Notes: a model not told the origin generated them from the sequence alone. DNA of 16,418 nucleotides from an uncultured Pseudomonadota bacterium (GCA_937967875.1 CALBTQ010000736.1:1-16418), one strand, 5' to 3'; positions 5,237 through 12,852 are shown, counted from the first letter of the stretch. Numbers and translations are program-made.

Positions 5237-7594
5237 ATGGTTGCGCGACGTCTTATCCTCTTGCTGATTCTCCTACCGTTGTTGGCGGCGACGGCGTCGT
5301 GTCTGCCGCCGCGCGGCGACGACCTGGATTCCTTCCTGGACGACGTGCCCGCCGAGTTGCCGCCGGCCAAGCCGCAAACGCCCGCCTCGGTCGAGGAGTT
5401 CACTGCGCTGCGCGACAAGATCCGCGCCCTGGCCAAAGAAGCGGTGGAGATGAACAAGAAGGGCGAGACGCTGCAGGCGCAGAACAAGATCGACGAAGCG
5501 CGCCTGGCGATTCTCAACTTCGAGGGCAACGACGAGCAGCGCGAGCGACTGGCCGAGGAATACGACCTGTTGCTGACGCTGCTGGACGATCTGATCGAGC
5601 CGGAACGCCGCACGCCCTCGGATGCGGTACGGTTCATCCTCACGCCCGATCCGACCGCGCAGGACATCGCGCAGGTCGAGGCGGCGCGTTCGATCGGCAA
5701 CATCAACCGGTATGTGAAGGGGCTCAACCGCAGCGCGCAGCAGCGCGTCGCGCGGCAACTGGCGGTGTTCACGCGCACGCAGCGCGGCCGCGATCTGTTC
5801 CAACGCTACCTCGACCGTTCGGCGCAGTACCGGCAGTACATCAACGCGGTGCTGGCGAAAAACGATCTGCCCGCCGAGTTGCTGTGCGTCTCGCTGATCG
5901 AATCGGGCTTTTCCGATTCGGCGACCAGCCACGCGGGGGCGGTCGGCCTGTGGCAGTTCATGCCCGCCACCGCGCGCGATTACAACATGCAGGTCGACCG
6001 CTGGGTCGACGAACGCTTGGACTGGATGAAAGCGACGCACGCCGCCGCGGCCTATTTCAAAAATTCCATGCAGCGCTACAACGGCAACATCGAACTGTCG
6101 GTCGCCTCGTACAACACCGGCCCGGGCAACGTGAACAAGGCGATTCGCCGCGCCGGCGGTCGACTGGATTATTGGCGGCTGAAGCTGCATCCGGAAACGA
6201 TGGACTACGTGCCCAAGTGGATCGCGGCGATGATCCTCTATTACAACCCGCGCCGGCACGGCTTCGTCGTGCCCAAGGACGATCCGCCGCAGTTCGACGA
6301 AATCACCATTCGCGGTTCGATCGAGCTGGAGACGATCGCCCAGGCCGTCGGCGAGCATCCGAAGGGATTGTACGCGCTCAACCGCGCGCTGATCCGCAAG
6401 GCGACGCCGCCGGACCGGCCGTGGAAACTGCGCCTGCCCGCCGGCTCGCGCGACAAGCTGCTGGCCAACCTCGACGACCTGCTGGAGAAGCAGTCGGTCG
6501 TGTGGATCGCCCACCGCGTGGTCAAGGGCGATTCGCCGGCATCGATCGCCAAGATGTACGCGGCGCCGCTGGAGCGCGTGGTCAGCGCAAACGATCTGCT
6601 CGACCGCAGCCTGCCCGAACCGGGCGAGGTGATCATGGTGCCGGTCAGCCCGGACAACCGGACGGCGATGGCGCAACTGGCGAAAAACGAGGCGCGCGAA
6701 CGCGAACGCCTTCGCCGAACGCCGCCTTCGCCCGGCGTTCCCTCGGCCAAGCCCAAGCCGAAAACGATCGTGCACAAGGTGCGTCTGCGCGACAACCTGT
6801 GGTCGATCGCGCAGCGCTACGACGTGTCGGTCGGCGATTTGCGCCAATGGAACAAGGATGCGATCGGCGCGGGCGATCAGATCCGACCGGGGCAGAGCCT
6901 GACGATCATCCTCGACGGCGAAGCGCCGTTGGCCGAGCCGAAAAGCTACACCGTCAAACGCGGCGACACGCTCAGTCAGATCGCCACGCGCCACGGCGTG
7001 ACGACCAAGGCCTTGGGCGCGGCGAACAACCTGACCGCTGAATCGACGATCTACCCGGGCATGACCCTCAAGTTGCCGCAAAACGCGAACGAAGTTTCCA
7101 CGCAGCCGACCACGCACATCGTGCAGCGCGGCGAAACGCTCTCGGGCATCGCCGAGCGCTACGGCCTGACGACGCCGACGCTGATGAAGATCAATAAAAT
7201 CTCCAATCCGCGCTCGCTGCGGCCGGGCCAGACGCTGCTGTTGTCCGCGCCGAAGAAAGCGACGGTACACACGGTCAAGCGCGGCGAGACGCTGAGCAAG
7301 ATCGCGCAGAAGTACGGGGTGTCGGTGACGGCGCTGGCGAAAGAGAATAAAATATCGAGCAAGTCCACGTTGCGCGTCGGTCAGCAATTGCGCATTCCCA
7401 CCGGCGGGAAGAGCGCGGCGGAAGCGGCCGAGGTGTGGATTTCCTATCGCGTCAAATCGGGCGACAATCTGACGGGCATCGCCCGGCGTTTCGGCTGCTC
7501 GGTGGACGAATTGGCCGCGTGGAACAAAATAAAACGCACCCAGCCGTTGCGCGTGGGCCAGGTGCTCAAAGTGAAAGTGCGAAAAAAGCGGTAG
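5237..7594 (+). CDS. mltD-like: MltD-like lytic transglycosylase with six LysM-type repeats
   Basis: 785 residues. It is predicted to cleave peptidoglycan glycan strands in the periplasm, forming 1,6-anhydromuramoyl ends. Residues 1-22 are an export signal with a cysteine at 22 (ATASC), possibly lipid-attached though the lipobox is poor. A helical, Glu/Arg-rich region (50-200) leads to the SLT/GH23 domain (about 208-340): the catalytic acid is probably E222 in SLIESGF, followed by GAVGLWQFMPATA and ASYNTGPGNV. Six LysM-type repeats follow at about 424-470, 511-559, 570-614, 626-669, 676-721 and 734-780; the middle three are canonical (RGDTLSQIA, RGETLSGIA, RGETLSKIA), the first is degenerate. 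E. coli MltD has far fewer, so glycan binding should be strong. The DNA methyltransferase gene begins at the base after the stop. Confidence 0.92.
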   Translation: MVARRLILLLILLPLLAATASCLPPRGDDLDSFLDDVPAELPPAKPQTPASVEEFTALRDKIRALAKEAVEMNKKGETLQAQNKIDEARLAILNFEGNDEQRERLAEEYDLLLTLLDDLIEPERRTPSDAVRFILTPDPTAQDIAQVEAARSIGNINRYVKGLNRSAQQRVARQLAVFTRTQRGRDLFQRYLDRSAQYRQYINAVLAKNDLPAELLCVSLIESGFSDSATSHAGAVGLWQFMPATARDYNMQVDRWVDERLDWMKATHAAAAYFKNSMQRYNGNIELSVASYNTGPGNVNKAIRRAGGRLDYWRLKLHPETMDYVPKWIAAMILYYNPRRHGFVVPKDDPPQFDEITIRGSIELETIAQAVGEHPKGLYALNRALIRKATPPDRPWKLRLPAGSRDKLLANLDDLLEKQSVVWIAHRVVKGDSPASIAKMYAAPLERVVSANDLLDRSLPEPGEVIMVPVSPDNRTAMAQLAKNEARERERLRRTPPSPGVPSAKPKPKTIVHKVRLRDNLWSIAQRYDVSVGDLRQWNKDAIGAGDQIRPGQSLTIILDGEAPLAEPKSYTVKRGDTLSQIATRHGVTTKALGAANNLTAESTIYPGMTLKLPQNANEVSTQPTTHIVQRGETLSGIAERYGLTTPTLMKINKISNPRSLRPGQTLLLSAPKKATVHTVKRGETLSKIAQKYGVSVTALAKENKISSKSTLRVGQQLRIPTGGKSAAEAAEVWISYRVKSGDNLTGIARRFGCSVDELAAWNKIKRTQPLRVGQVLKVKVRKKR

Positions 7595-8443
7595 ATGAAA
7601 AACCTGATTTATTTGGCCGACAACCTCAGCGTGCTGCGTGACCTGCCCGACGGCTCGGTCAACCTGATTTACATCGATCCGCCGTTCAACACCGGCAAGG
7701 CGCAAAAGCACACCGTGCTGCACACCGTGCGCGACACCAACGGCGACCGCACCGGTTTTCAGGGACTGCGCTACAAGACGACCAAGGGCGACACGCGCGC
7801 GTTCACCGACATCTTCGACGATTTCCTGGAGTTCATCGAACCGCGTCTGCGCGAGGCGTATCGTGTGCTGACCGACGACGGCACGCTGTATTTTCACATC
7901 GACTACCGCGAGGTCCATTACTGCAAGGTGCTGCTCGACGACATCTTCGGGCGCAAGAGTTTCCTCAACGAAATCATCTGGGCCTACGATTACGGCGCGC
8001 GGTCGCGCAACCGCTGGCCGGCCAAGCACGACAACATTCTGGTCTACGTGAAAAATCCGAAACGCTACACGTTCAACAACGAGGAAATCGACCGCATTCC
8101 CTACATGGCGCCGGGATTGGTCGGGCGGGAAAAAGCGAGCAAGGGCAAGCTGCCGACCGACACCTGGTGGCATACGATCGTGCCGACGCAAGGCGTGGAG
8201 CGATTGGGATACCCGACGCAAAAACCGTTGGGCGTGCTGCGGCGGATCGTGACGGCCTCGTCGAAACCCGGCGATCTGGTGCTCGACTTTTTCGCCGGCA
8301 GCGGGACGACCGGCGCGGCCTGTCGCGAGTTGGAGCGGCGTTTCATTCTGGTGGACGACAATCCCGAGGCGATCGAGGTGATGCGCCGCCGCTTCGACGG
8401 CGCGGAGGACATCGATTATCTAACGATCACCGATCAGCGCTGA
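7595..8443 (+). CDS. Orphan DNA methyltransferase, N6-adenine type
   Basis: 282 residues, an amino-methyltransferase of the beta arrangement: catalytic motif IV DPPFN (28-32) comes first and the SAM-binding motif I DFFAGSGTTG (231-240) is near the C-terminus, with YPTQKP (206-211) before it. DPPF/DPPY is usual for N6-adenine enzymes (N4-cytosine enzymes more often have SPP). The region between (about 60-200) would hold the target-recognition part and is short, so the site is probably short. No restriction endonuclease or specificity subunit is near, so it is a solitary enzyme, perhaps epigenetic or a leftover. ATG directly follows the TAG of the transglycosylase (TAGATG) with no independent Shine-Dalgarno, suggesting coupled translation. 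It converges on the HtrA gene with a 10-base overlap. Confidence 0.9.
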   Translation: MKNLIYLADNLSVLRDLPDGSVNLIYIDPPFNTGKAQKHTVLHTVRDTNGDRTGFQGLRYKTTKGDTRAFTDIFDDFLEFIEPRLREAYRVLTDDGTLYFHIDYREVHYCKVLLDDIFGRKSFLNEIIWAYDYGARSRNRWPAKHDNILVYVKNPKRYTFNNEEIDRIPYMAPGLVGREKASKGKLPTDTWWHTIVPTQGVERLGYPTQKPLGVLRRIVTASSKPGDLVLDFFAGSGTTGAACRELERRFILVDDNPEAIEVMRRRFDGAEDIDYLTITDQR

Positions 8444-8444
8444 T
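8433..8444. repeat. 12-bp palindrome holding two convergent stop codons
   Basis: ATCAGCGCTGAT is its own reverse complement. The methyltransferase stop TGA is 8441-8443 and the HtrA stop TGA reads 8436-8434 on the other strand, so the genes overlap by 10 bases and both proteins end in Gln-Arg. There is no space for a separate terminator here. Confidence 0.9.
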
Positions 8445-9600
8445 TGTCGTTTTCCGCGCGCAGGGTCGGCGTGATGGTCACGGATCGCGTTTCGCCGTTG
8501 CGCACCACCTTCAACTTCGCTTTGCGATCGGCAATCAACAAGGTCAAGGTGCGCGAACAGGCGACTGCGTCGTACACCGAGCGGCCGTTGATCGAGACGA
8601 TCATGTCGCCGCGCCGCAAGCCGGCCGCCGCGGCGGGGGAGTCCTTTTCCACGTCGCTGATCAACGCTCCGCCGTGCGCCAACGACGCGCGCTGCTGGGC
8701 GGTGAGGTCGGCCAGGGTCACGCCGATGAACGCCCGGCGCACCGCGCCGCTGCGCACCAGGTGCGGAATCACCTCGCGCACCAGGTTGCTGGGCACGGCA
8801 AAGCCGATCGCCTGCCCGCCCTGCACCGTGGCCGTGTTCACGCCGACCATCTCGCCGCGCAGGTTGAGCAACGGCCCGCCGCTGTTGCCGGGGTTGATCT
8901 GCGCGCTGGTCTGCAGGTAGTCCTCGTAGCGCCCGCGCATATCCTCGTGTAGGCGGCGGTGCTTGGCGCTGATCAGGCCGTTGGTCAGCGAATGCGCCAG
9001 ACCGAAGGGATTGCCGATGGCCACGACGAACTCGCCGATCTGCACCGCGTCGGAATCGGCGAAGCGGATGAAGGGCAGCGGCTTGTCGTGTTCGATCTTC
9101 AACAGCGCCAGGTCGGACACGCGATCCAGGCCGATCAGCCGCGCGGTCTTGACCTGATCCTCCTGCCAGACGAACACCTTGATTTCGTCGGCCCCGGCGA
9201 CCACGTGGGCGTTGGTCAGCAGAAAGCCGTCGGCGCTGATGAAAAAGCCGGTGCCCAGCGCGCGGGCGTTGAAATCGAGGTTCGGCGTGCGCACGGTGAA
9301 GATCCCCAAGGGATCGCCCACGCGCGTGCGGATGTTCTTTTCGCTGAAGATGTTGACCACCGCCGGATTCGAACGATCGGCCAGATCCACGAAGGTGTCG
9401 GTGCGCAGGTTCTGCGATTGCGTTTTGGCGGCGGGCGCGTCGGTCCACACCTGCTCGGCATGACCGGGCAGACCCAGCGGACGCGCGGGGGCGGCCTCGG
9501 CCTCCTCCGGCGTATCCGGACCGCGATAGGCGAACACGCAACCGTTGAGCGCCAGGGCCAGCGCCGCGAGCAACAAACAGACAACCAATCGTTTCGACAT
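8434..9600 (-). CDS. HtrA/Deg-family serine protease, lipoprotein, one PDZ domain
   Basis: 388 residues. It is expected to degrade or restrain damaged proteins in the periplasm. The N-terminus is a lipoprotein signal (LALNGC, lipidated C21). A Pro/Ala-rich spacer precedes a trypsin-like domain (about 75-275) with the full triad: H132 in TNAHVV, D163 in VSDLALLKI and S240 in NPGNSGGP. One PDZ domain follows (about 288-375, from FIGVTLADL to ITPTL), with a substrate-groove region and GLRRGDMIVSINGRSV. DegP has two PDZ domains, so DegS/DegQ-like one-PDZ architecture fits better, but with lipid anchoring. GGAG lies 8 bases before ATG 9600. It is divergent from the transporter gene and has a promoter candidate at 9637-9667. 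Confidence 0.93.
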   Translation of the reverse strand: MSKRLVVCLLLAALALALNGCVFAYRGPDTPEEAEAAPARPLGLPGHAEQVWTDAPAAKTQSQNLRTDTFVDLADRSNPAVVNIFSEKNIRTRVGDPLGIFTVRTPNLDFNARALGTGFFISADGFLLTNAHVVAGADEIKVFVWQEDQVKTARLIGLDRVSDLALLKIEHDKPLPFIRFADSDAVQIGEFVVAIGNPFGLAHSLTNGLISAKHRRLHEDMRGRYEDYLQTSAQINPGNSGGPLLNLRGEMVGVNTATVQGGQAIGFAVPSNLVREVIPHLVRSGAVRRAFIGVTLADLTAQQRASLAHGGALISDVEKDSPAAAAGLRRGDMIVSINGRSVYDAVACSRTLTLLIADRKAKLKVVRNGETRSVTITPTLRAENDNQR

Positions 9601-9636
9601 CGTTCATCTCCATCGACGAGGAATGCGGTTTGGCAA

Positions 9637-9667
9637 ACTATAGCATCAGGTGGGACCCCGGTCGCAA
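9637..9667 (-). promoter_or_regulatory. Candidate promoter of the HtrA-type gene
   Basis: On the minus strand TTGCGA (9667-9662) is followed after 19 bases by TATAGT (9642-9637), five of six matches at the -10. The start codon at 9600 is 37 bases further. The spacing is longer than ideal. Confidence 0.4.
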
Positions 9668-9751
9668 CCCAGGGGTTCAGCGTAAAATTCACAGCCGGGC
9701 CGCGAGGTTAACTTTTCCTTTAGCGACATAAACTTATCGTCGGTTTTTGCC

Positions 9752-9780
9752 TTGACTCCCCGCCGGGTTTGCGTGAAGAT
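9752..9780 (+). promoter_or_regulatory. Candidate promoter toward the MFS transporter
   Basis: TTGACT (9752-9757) is a near-perfect -35. At 17 bases the -10 would be GAAGAT (9775-9780), only three of six matches. It would give a leader of about 150 bases containing the short ORF at 9823-9930. The poor -10 keeps this tentative. Confidence 0.3.
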
Positions 9781-9781
9781 G

Positions 9782-9804
9782 GCCCCCCAATGGGGCAAGT
9801 TTTT
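9782..9804 (+). terminator. Terminator-like hairpin with T-run in the transporter leader
   Basis: GCCCC (9782-9786) pairs with GGGGC (9792-9796) around CCAAT, then AAG and five T (9800-9804). The stem is short. No plus-strand gene ends here, so if it works it would attenuate transcripts entering the transporter leader or terminate an unseen small RNA. It lies right after the promoter candidate at 9752, close to its expected start site, which argues against attenuation from that promoter. Confidence 0.3.
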
Positions 9805-9822
9805 CCGACCCGGAAAGCATAC

Positions 9823-9930
9823 ATGCACGCGCAAATGAGTTCAGCACAAAACCACGGATGCATTTCGATGGCGCCGCCCGTCATCGATCTCGATAGCTTT
9901 ACCTTTATTCGATCCGCCTTGGATAAGTGA
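9823..9930 (+). CDS. Short leader ORF ahead of the MFS transporter (35 residues)
   Basis: ATG 9823 opens a 36-codon frame ending in TGA at 9928-9930, 7 bases before the transporter ATG at 9938. GGAAAG (9812-9817) stands at a suitable distance upstream. The peptide starts MHAQMSSAQNHGC and has the middle segment PPVIDLDSFTFIR; no signal, membrane segment or known family. The transporter's Shine-Dalgarno (GTGAGG) overlaps this stop codon, so translation here could gate that of the transporter. It could equally be chance; codon use is not strongly like that of the neighbours. Confidence 0.3.
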   Translation: MHAQMSSAQNHGCISMAPPVIDLDSFTFIRSALDK

Positions 9931-9937
9931 GGTAACG

Positions 9938-11827
9938 ATGAGCGAAAGCGCAATTGCCAAAAAAGACAACTTTATTGTCGCCTACTTCAAGGACTTCGGG
10001 GTGCTCAAGGAAACCCGCTCGGAGTACTGGGGCATCCAGATCATCAACTTCCTGGATTGCACCCTCTACTTCGCGCTGATCTCCATCGCCGCGGTTTTTC
10101 TGTCCGACGACCTGGGCCTGAGCGACGCGCAGGCCGGTTACTCGATCACGATTTTCACCACGGCGACCACGCTGTGCCTGTTCTTTTCGGGCATGGTGAC
10201 CGACTGGCTGGGCATTAAAAAATCGATCTACATTGCGATGTTCTCGATGCTCGTACTGCGGTTGGGCCTGGCGGTGATCGGCCTGATGCCGATGCTGCCG
10301 TCGCGCGGCATCATCGCCACGGTGTTGCTGTTCCTGATGGCGCCGTTCATGGCGATGATCCAGACCGTGTTCCAGGCGGCTAACCGCCGCTTCACGACCG
10401 GCAAATCGCGCAGCGCGGGTTTCAACCTGTGGTACCTGTTCATGAACGTGGGCGCGATGGCCGGCGGTCTGTTGATCGACTTCATCCGCAAGATTCTGCA
10501 CATTCACAACTCGTACATTTTTGTGTCCGGCGTGGTCATCGCCGCGCTGTGCATCATCGTGGCGCTGTTCATGGTGCGTCGCGAAGAGCAGTTGCTGAGC
10601 GCGGACGAGGCGAAAAAGAAAGCCGAAGACGAGGCGCTCAACGGCAAGCCCAAGACCGAGGAAATCAAGCGCAAGACGCCCTTCCAGATCGCGGCGGAAG
10701 TGTTGCGCGAATCGGCGTTCTGGAAGCTGCTGGTGCTCATCGCGTTGCTGCTGGGCGTGCGCGCGGTGTTCACCTATATGTATCTGCTGGCGCCCAAGTA
10801 TTGGATCCGCACCATCGGCCCGGACGTGGCGATGGGCACGTTGCAGGCGGTCAATCCGTTCCTGATCGTCATCGGGTTGATTTTGTTCATCCCGCTGGCC
10901 AACAAGTTCAACATCTTCAAGATGCTGGTGTACGGCTCGATGGTTTCGGCCGTTTCGCTGTTCCCGCTGGCGCTGTCCTGGCAGTTGTTCTCGCCCGACA
11001 TCGCCACGGCGCATTACTTCATGGCGATCGCCTTCCTGGTGCTGCTGACCGTGGGTGAAATCATCTGGTCGCCGAAGCTCTCGGAGTATACGGCGGCCAT
11101 CGCCCCGCCGGGACAGGAAGGTACGTACCTGGGTTTGACCATGGTGCCGTGGTTCCTGGCCAAGACGGTGGTCAGCCTACTGTCGGGCCACATGCTGGAG
11201 CGCTGGTGCCCCGAGACGGTCAAGTACACGGTCGCCGAGTTGGCCGCCAAGGCGCAGGCCGCCGGCATCAGCGTCAACGAGCTGACCAACCAACTCGACA
11301 TCCCGGAAGTCGGCGTCCAGGCGAAAGCATTGAACCTGGATTTGACCACGCTGGCTCCGGTGAATGAATTGAGCACTCAGGTCAACGCTCTGGGCTTCAA
11401 CGCGGAGCAAATTGTCAAGACAACCAACGCCGACAATCTGGCGGCGCAATTGAAAGAACTGGGGTTGAACGCGGCCGATTTCACCGCGACGATCGATCCG
11501 GCCGCCTTCGCCCTGAAGCTCAAGGTGGTCGGCCATCAGATCGCCGAGACGATTATGCAGGTCGGCGGAACCGATCAGATCAAGGACGTTGCCGTCAATC
11601 TGCAGCTTCCACTTAAGTACGGCTGGTTGGATTACTGGCACACGCCGCAGGCAATGTGGTTGGTGCTGGGCCTGTACGCCATCGGCGGCGCGATCATCGC
11701 CCGCCTGCTCGGCCCGTGGCTGACCAAGGGCGCGCGCTGGAAGATCGACCACGAAAACGACACCGGCGGCTTCGGCAACAAAGACGAAGATGTGAAACTG
11801 GAGCCCTCGCCGATCGAACCCGAATAA
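9938..11827 (+). CDS. MFS (POT-like) transporter with large extracytoplasmic repeat insert
   Basis: 629 residues, predicted inner-membrane secondary transporter with about 12 helices. Helices 1-6 lie between about 35 and 215 (GMVTDWLGIKKS resembles the loop 2-3 MFS motif), then a charged cytoplasmic linker (214-255, many Lys/Glu), then helices 7-11 (260-418), and the last helix at about 571-590. GQEGTYLGLTMVPWFLAK resembles peptide/POT-type MFS proteins, but the ExxER proton motif of classical POTs is not seen in helix 1, so the substrate is open. Between helices 11 and 12 lies an approximately 150-residue insert (420-570), predicted periplasmic, with about five 23-residue repeats (separate entry). 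Normal MFS proteins have a short loop there. GAGG precedes ATG 9938. The polar C-tail ends in SPIEPE. Confidence 0.85.
   Translation: MSESAIAKKDNFIVAYFKDFGVLKETRSEYWGIQIINFLDCTLYFALISIAAVFLSDDLGLSDAQAGYSITIFTTATTLCLFFSGMVTDWLGIKKSIYIAMFSMLVLRLGLAVIGLMPMLPSRGIIATVLLFLMAPFMAMIQTVFQAANRRFTTGKSRSAGFNLWYLFMNVGAMAGGLLIDFIRKILHIHNSYIFVSGVVIAALCIIVALFMVRREEQLLSADEAKKKAEDEALNGKPKTEEIKRKTPFQIAAEVLRESAFWKLLVLIALLLGVRAVFTYMYLLAPKYWIRTIGPDVAMGTLQAVNPFLIVIGLILFIPLANKFNIFKMLVYGSMVSAVSLFPLALSWQLFSPDIATAHYFMAIAFLVLLTVGEIIWSPKLSEYTAAIAPPGQEGTYLGLTMVPWFLAKTVVSLLSGHMLERWCPETVKYTVAELAAKAQAAGISVNELTNQLDIPEVGVQAKALNLDLTTLAPVNELSTQVNALGFNAEQIVKTTNADNLAAQLKELGLNAADFTATIDPAAFALKLKVVGHQIAETIMQVGGTDQIKDVAVNLQLPLKYGWLDYWHTPQAMWLVLGLYAIGGAIIARLLGPWLTKGARWKIDHENDTGGFGNKDEDVKLEPSPIEPE
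11240..11578 (+). repeat. About five 23-residue repeats in the transporter's last loop
   Basis: Within the transporter, residues 435-547 divide into units beginning LAAKAQAAGISVNELT (435-457), VGVQAKALNLDLTTL (458-477), LSTQVNALGFNAEQI (478-500), LAAQLKELGLNAADF (501-523) and FALKLKVVGHQIAET (524-547). The shared pattern is a hydrophobic residue, Ala/Ser or Gly, then Gln/Lys, hydrophobic, x-x, Leu/Ala, Gly or Asn, hydrophobic, Asn or polar; three units are exactly 23 long. The pattern suggests short amphipathic helices stacked outside the membrane. The DNA is not repeated at nucleotide level, so the array is old or selected at protein level. Confidence 0.6.
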
Positions 11828-11837
11828 GCACGACTTT

Positions 11838-11881
11838 CATCGGCCGGTTCGTCGACGCGTGTCGTCGGCAACCGGCCGATG
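11838..11881. terminator. Long hairpin between convergent genes, likely bidirectional terminator
   Basis: CATCGGCCGGTT (11838-11849) and AACCGGCCGATG (11870-11881) are perfectly complementary over 12 bp. Inside, 11851-11857 pair with 11863-11869 (one G-U), giving about 19 bp with one bulged base (11850) and loop CGTGT. It starts 11 bases after the transporter stop and lies 17 bases beyond the stop of the convergent secretin-like gene. There is no long T-run on either side. Confidence 0.65.
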
Positions 11882-11898
11882 GTTTATCCGCGCACCGT

Positions 11899-12750
11899 TT
11901 ACTCTTCCACCATCACCTGCAGCCACAGACAACGCCGGGTCGTATCCTGCGGCGTGGCGTCGACGGCAAAGCCCCGGAAGATTTCCCAGGACGCCGACGA
12001 GCCCTGCGTGGAGGATGCCGCCAGCAGGATCGAACCGCCGATCGGCACGCGGACGGTCGTGCGCGCTTCGGCGACTGTCTGCGTTTCACGCTGCGTACCG
12101 GCGAAGAAGGTCGCCTGCGGTTCGATGTCCAACTGCACGGCGTCGCCGACGATGCGCGGGGTGACGCGCAATTGCGTAAGCACTTCACGCTCGCGCCCGC
12201 GCAGGCCGGGGCCGGTGTATTGCGACCAAAACGTGGAGTCCGGACTGAACTCGCGTTTGCGCCCGGAAAGCAGCGTCGCGGTCGATCCCTCCAAAACCCG
12301 GACGGTTTGGTCGCTTGCGGCGTTCGAGCGGTAGACGCGCACCGATTTACCGGCGCGCAATTCCCAGCGTTCGCCGTCGAGGGTTTGATCGTCGCGCACC
12401 GTGCCCAGACGCCAGCCGCCGCCCACGACGGACCAGCGGATATCCAGACCCAGATTGGTCAGGGCGTTGACGTCGGTCTGACGCACGGTGACCACGACCG
12501 TGCGCGGCTTTTTGTCCAATTGTTCCAGCACGCTGCGCGCCCGCGCGACGGCCTGGGCGTCGCCGGAAATGACCAACGCGCCGGTTCGTTCGTCCAACGC
12601 CACGTTGCCCTGTGCGCCCATCGCGGCCTGCACTGCGGGCAACAGCTCGCTGCCCAGGCGGAATTTCGGTTTGTATACGACCACTTCCGCCGCCGCCAGC
12701 ATCGCCAGAAGCACGACGATGAACAGAATATTTATTCGCGTTTTTCGCAT
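11899..12750 (-). CDS. Short secretin-like exported protein
   Basis: 283 residues. Residues 1-21 are a hydrophobic export or anchor segment. Residues about 48-90 (VALDERTGALVISGDAQAVA then VLEQLDKKPRTVVVTVR) match the secretin N1/NolW ring-building subdomain. The C-terminal half (about 148-235) has secretin-like features such as VLEGSTATLLSG and LTQLRVTPRIVGDAVQLDI. Full secretins of type II/III secretion or pili are usually over 400 residues and carry a VPxLGxIPxxGxLF-type gate motif; I do not see it. It may be a pilotin-independent mini-secretin relative, an accessory ring protein, or a diverged remnant. GGGGG precedes ATG 12750; a much longer frame runs upstream on this strand but is antisense to the next gene. 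No other secretion genes are present. Confidence 0.75.
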   Translation of the reverse strand: MRKTRINILFIVVLLAMLAAAEVVVYKPKFRLGSELLPAVQAAMGAQGNVALDERTGALVISGDAQAVARARSVLEQLDKKPRTVVVTVRQTDVNALTNLGLDIRWSVVGGGWRLGTVRDDQTLDGERWELRAGKSVRVYRSNAASDQTVRVLEGSTATLLSGRKREFSPDSTFWSQYTGPGLRGREREVLTQLRVTPRIVGDAVQLDIEPQATFFAGTQRETQTVAEARTTVRVPIGGSILLAASSTQGSSASWEIFRGFAVDATPQDTTRRCLWLQVMVEE

Positions 12751-12816
12751 GATTAAACCCCCGCCTTGATTAATAATCGATATCAGACCATAAAGGATTC
12801 GCCAATAGCCTTTCTC

Positions 12817-12845
12817 TTGACAAAAAACCGACAGGTACCCAGAAT
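12817..12845 (+). promoter_or_regulatory. Candidate promoter of the DUF4388 gene
   Basis: A perfect TTGACA (12817-12822) and CAGAAT (12840-12845, four of six) are 17 bases apart. Transcription would start at about 12852, on top of the chosen ATG at 12853, so the message would be leaderless or nearly so. The rest of the 102-base divergent gap would serve the secretin-like gene. Confidence 0.5.
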
Positions 12846-12852
12846 CGTGCGC

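Noticed and set aside
5273..8221. Uninterrupted 982-codon frame on the minus strand opposite the transglycosylase and methyltransferase
   Set aside because: Composition is Arg/His/Gln/Val-rich, typical of the antisense of GC-rich coding DNA. The plus-strand proteins have clear catalytic motifs.
7595..9600. Restriction-modification or other defence island around the methyltransferase
   Set aside because: No endonuclease, helicase, specificity or toxin gene is adjacent; neighbours are a transglycosylase and a protease.
8420..9613. 397-codon minus-strand frame overlapping the HtrA gene in another phase
   Set aside because: Arg/Gly-rich shadow; the overlapping phase has the full protease triad and PDZ domain.
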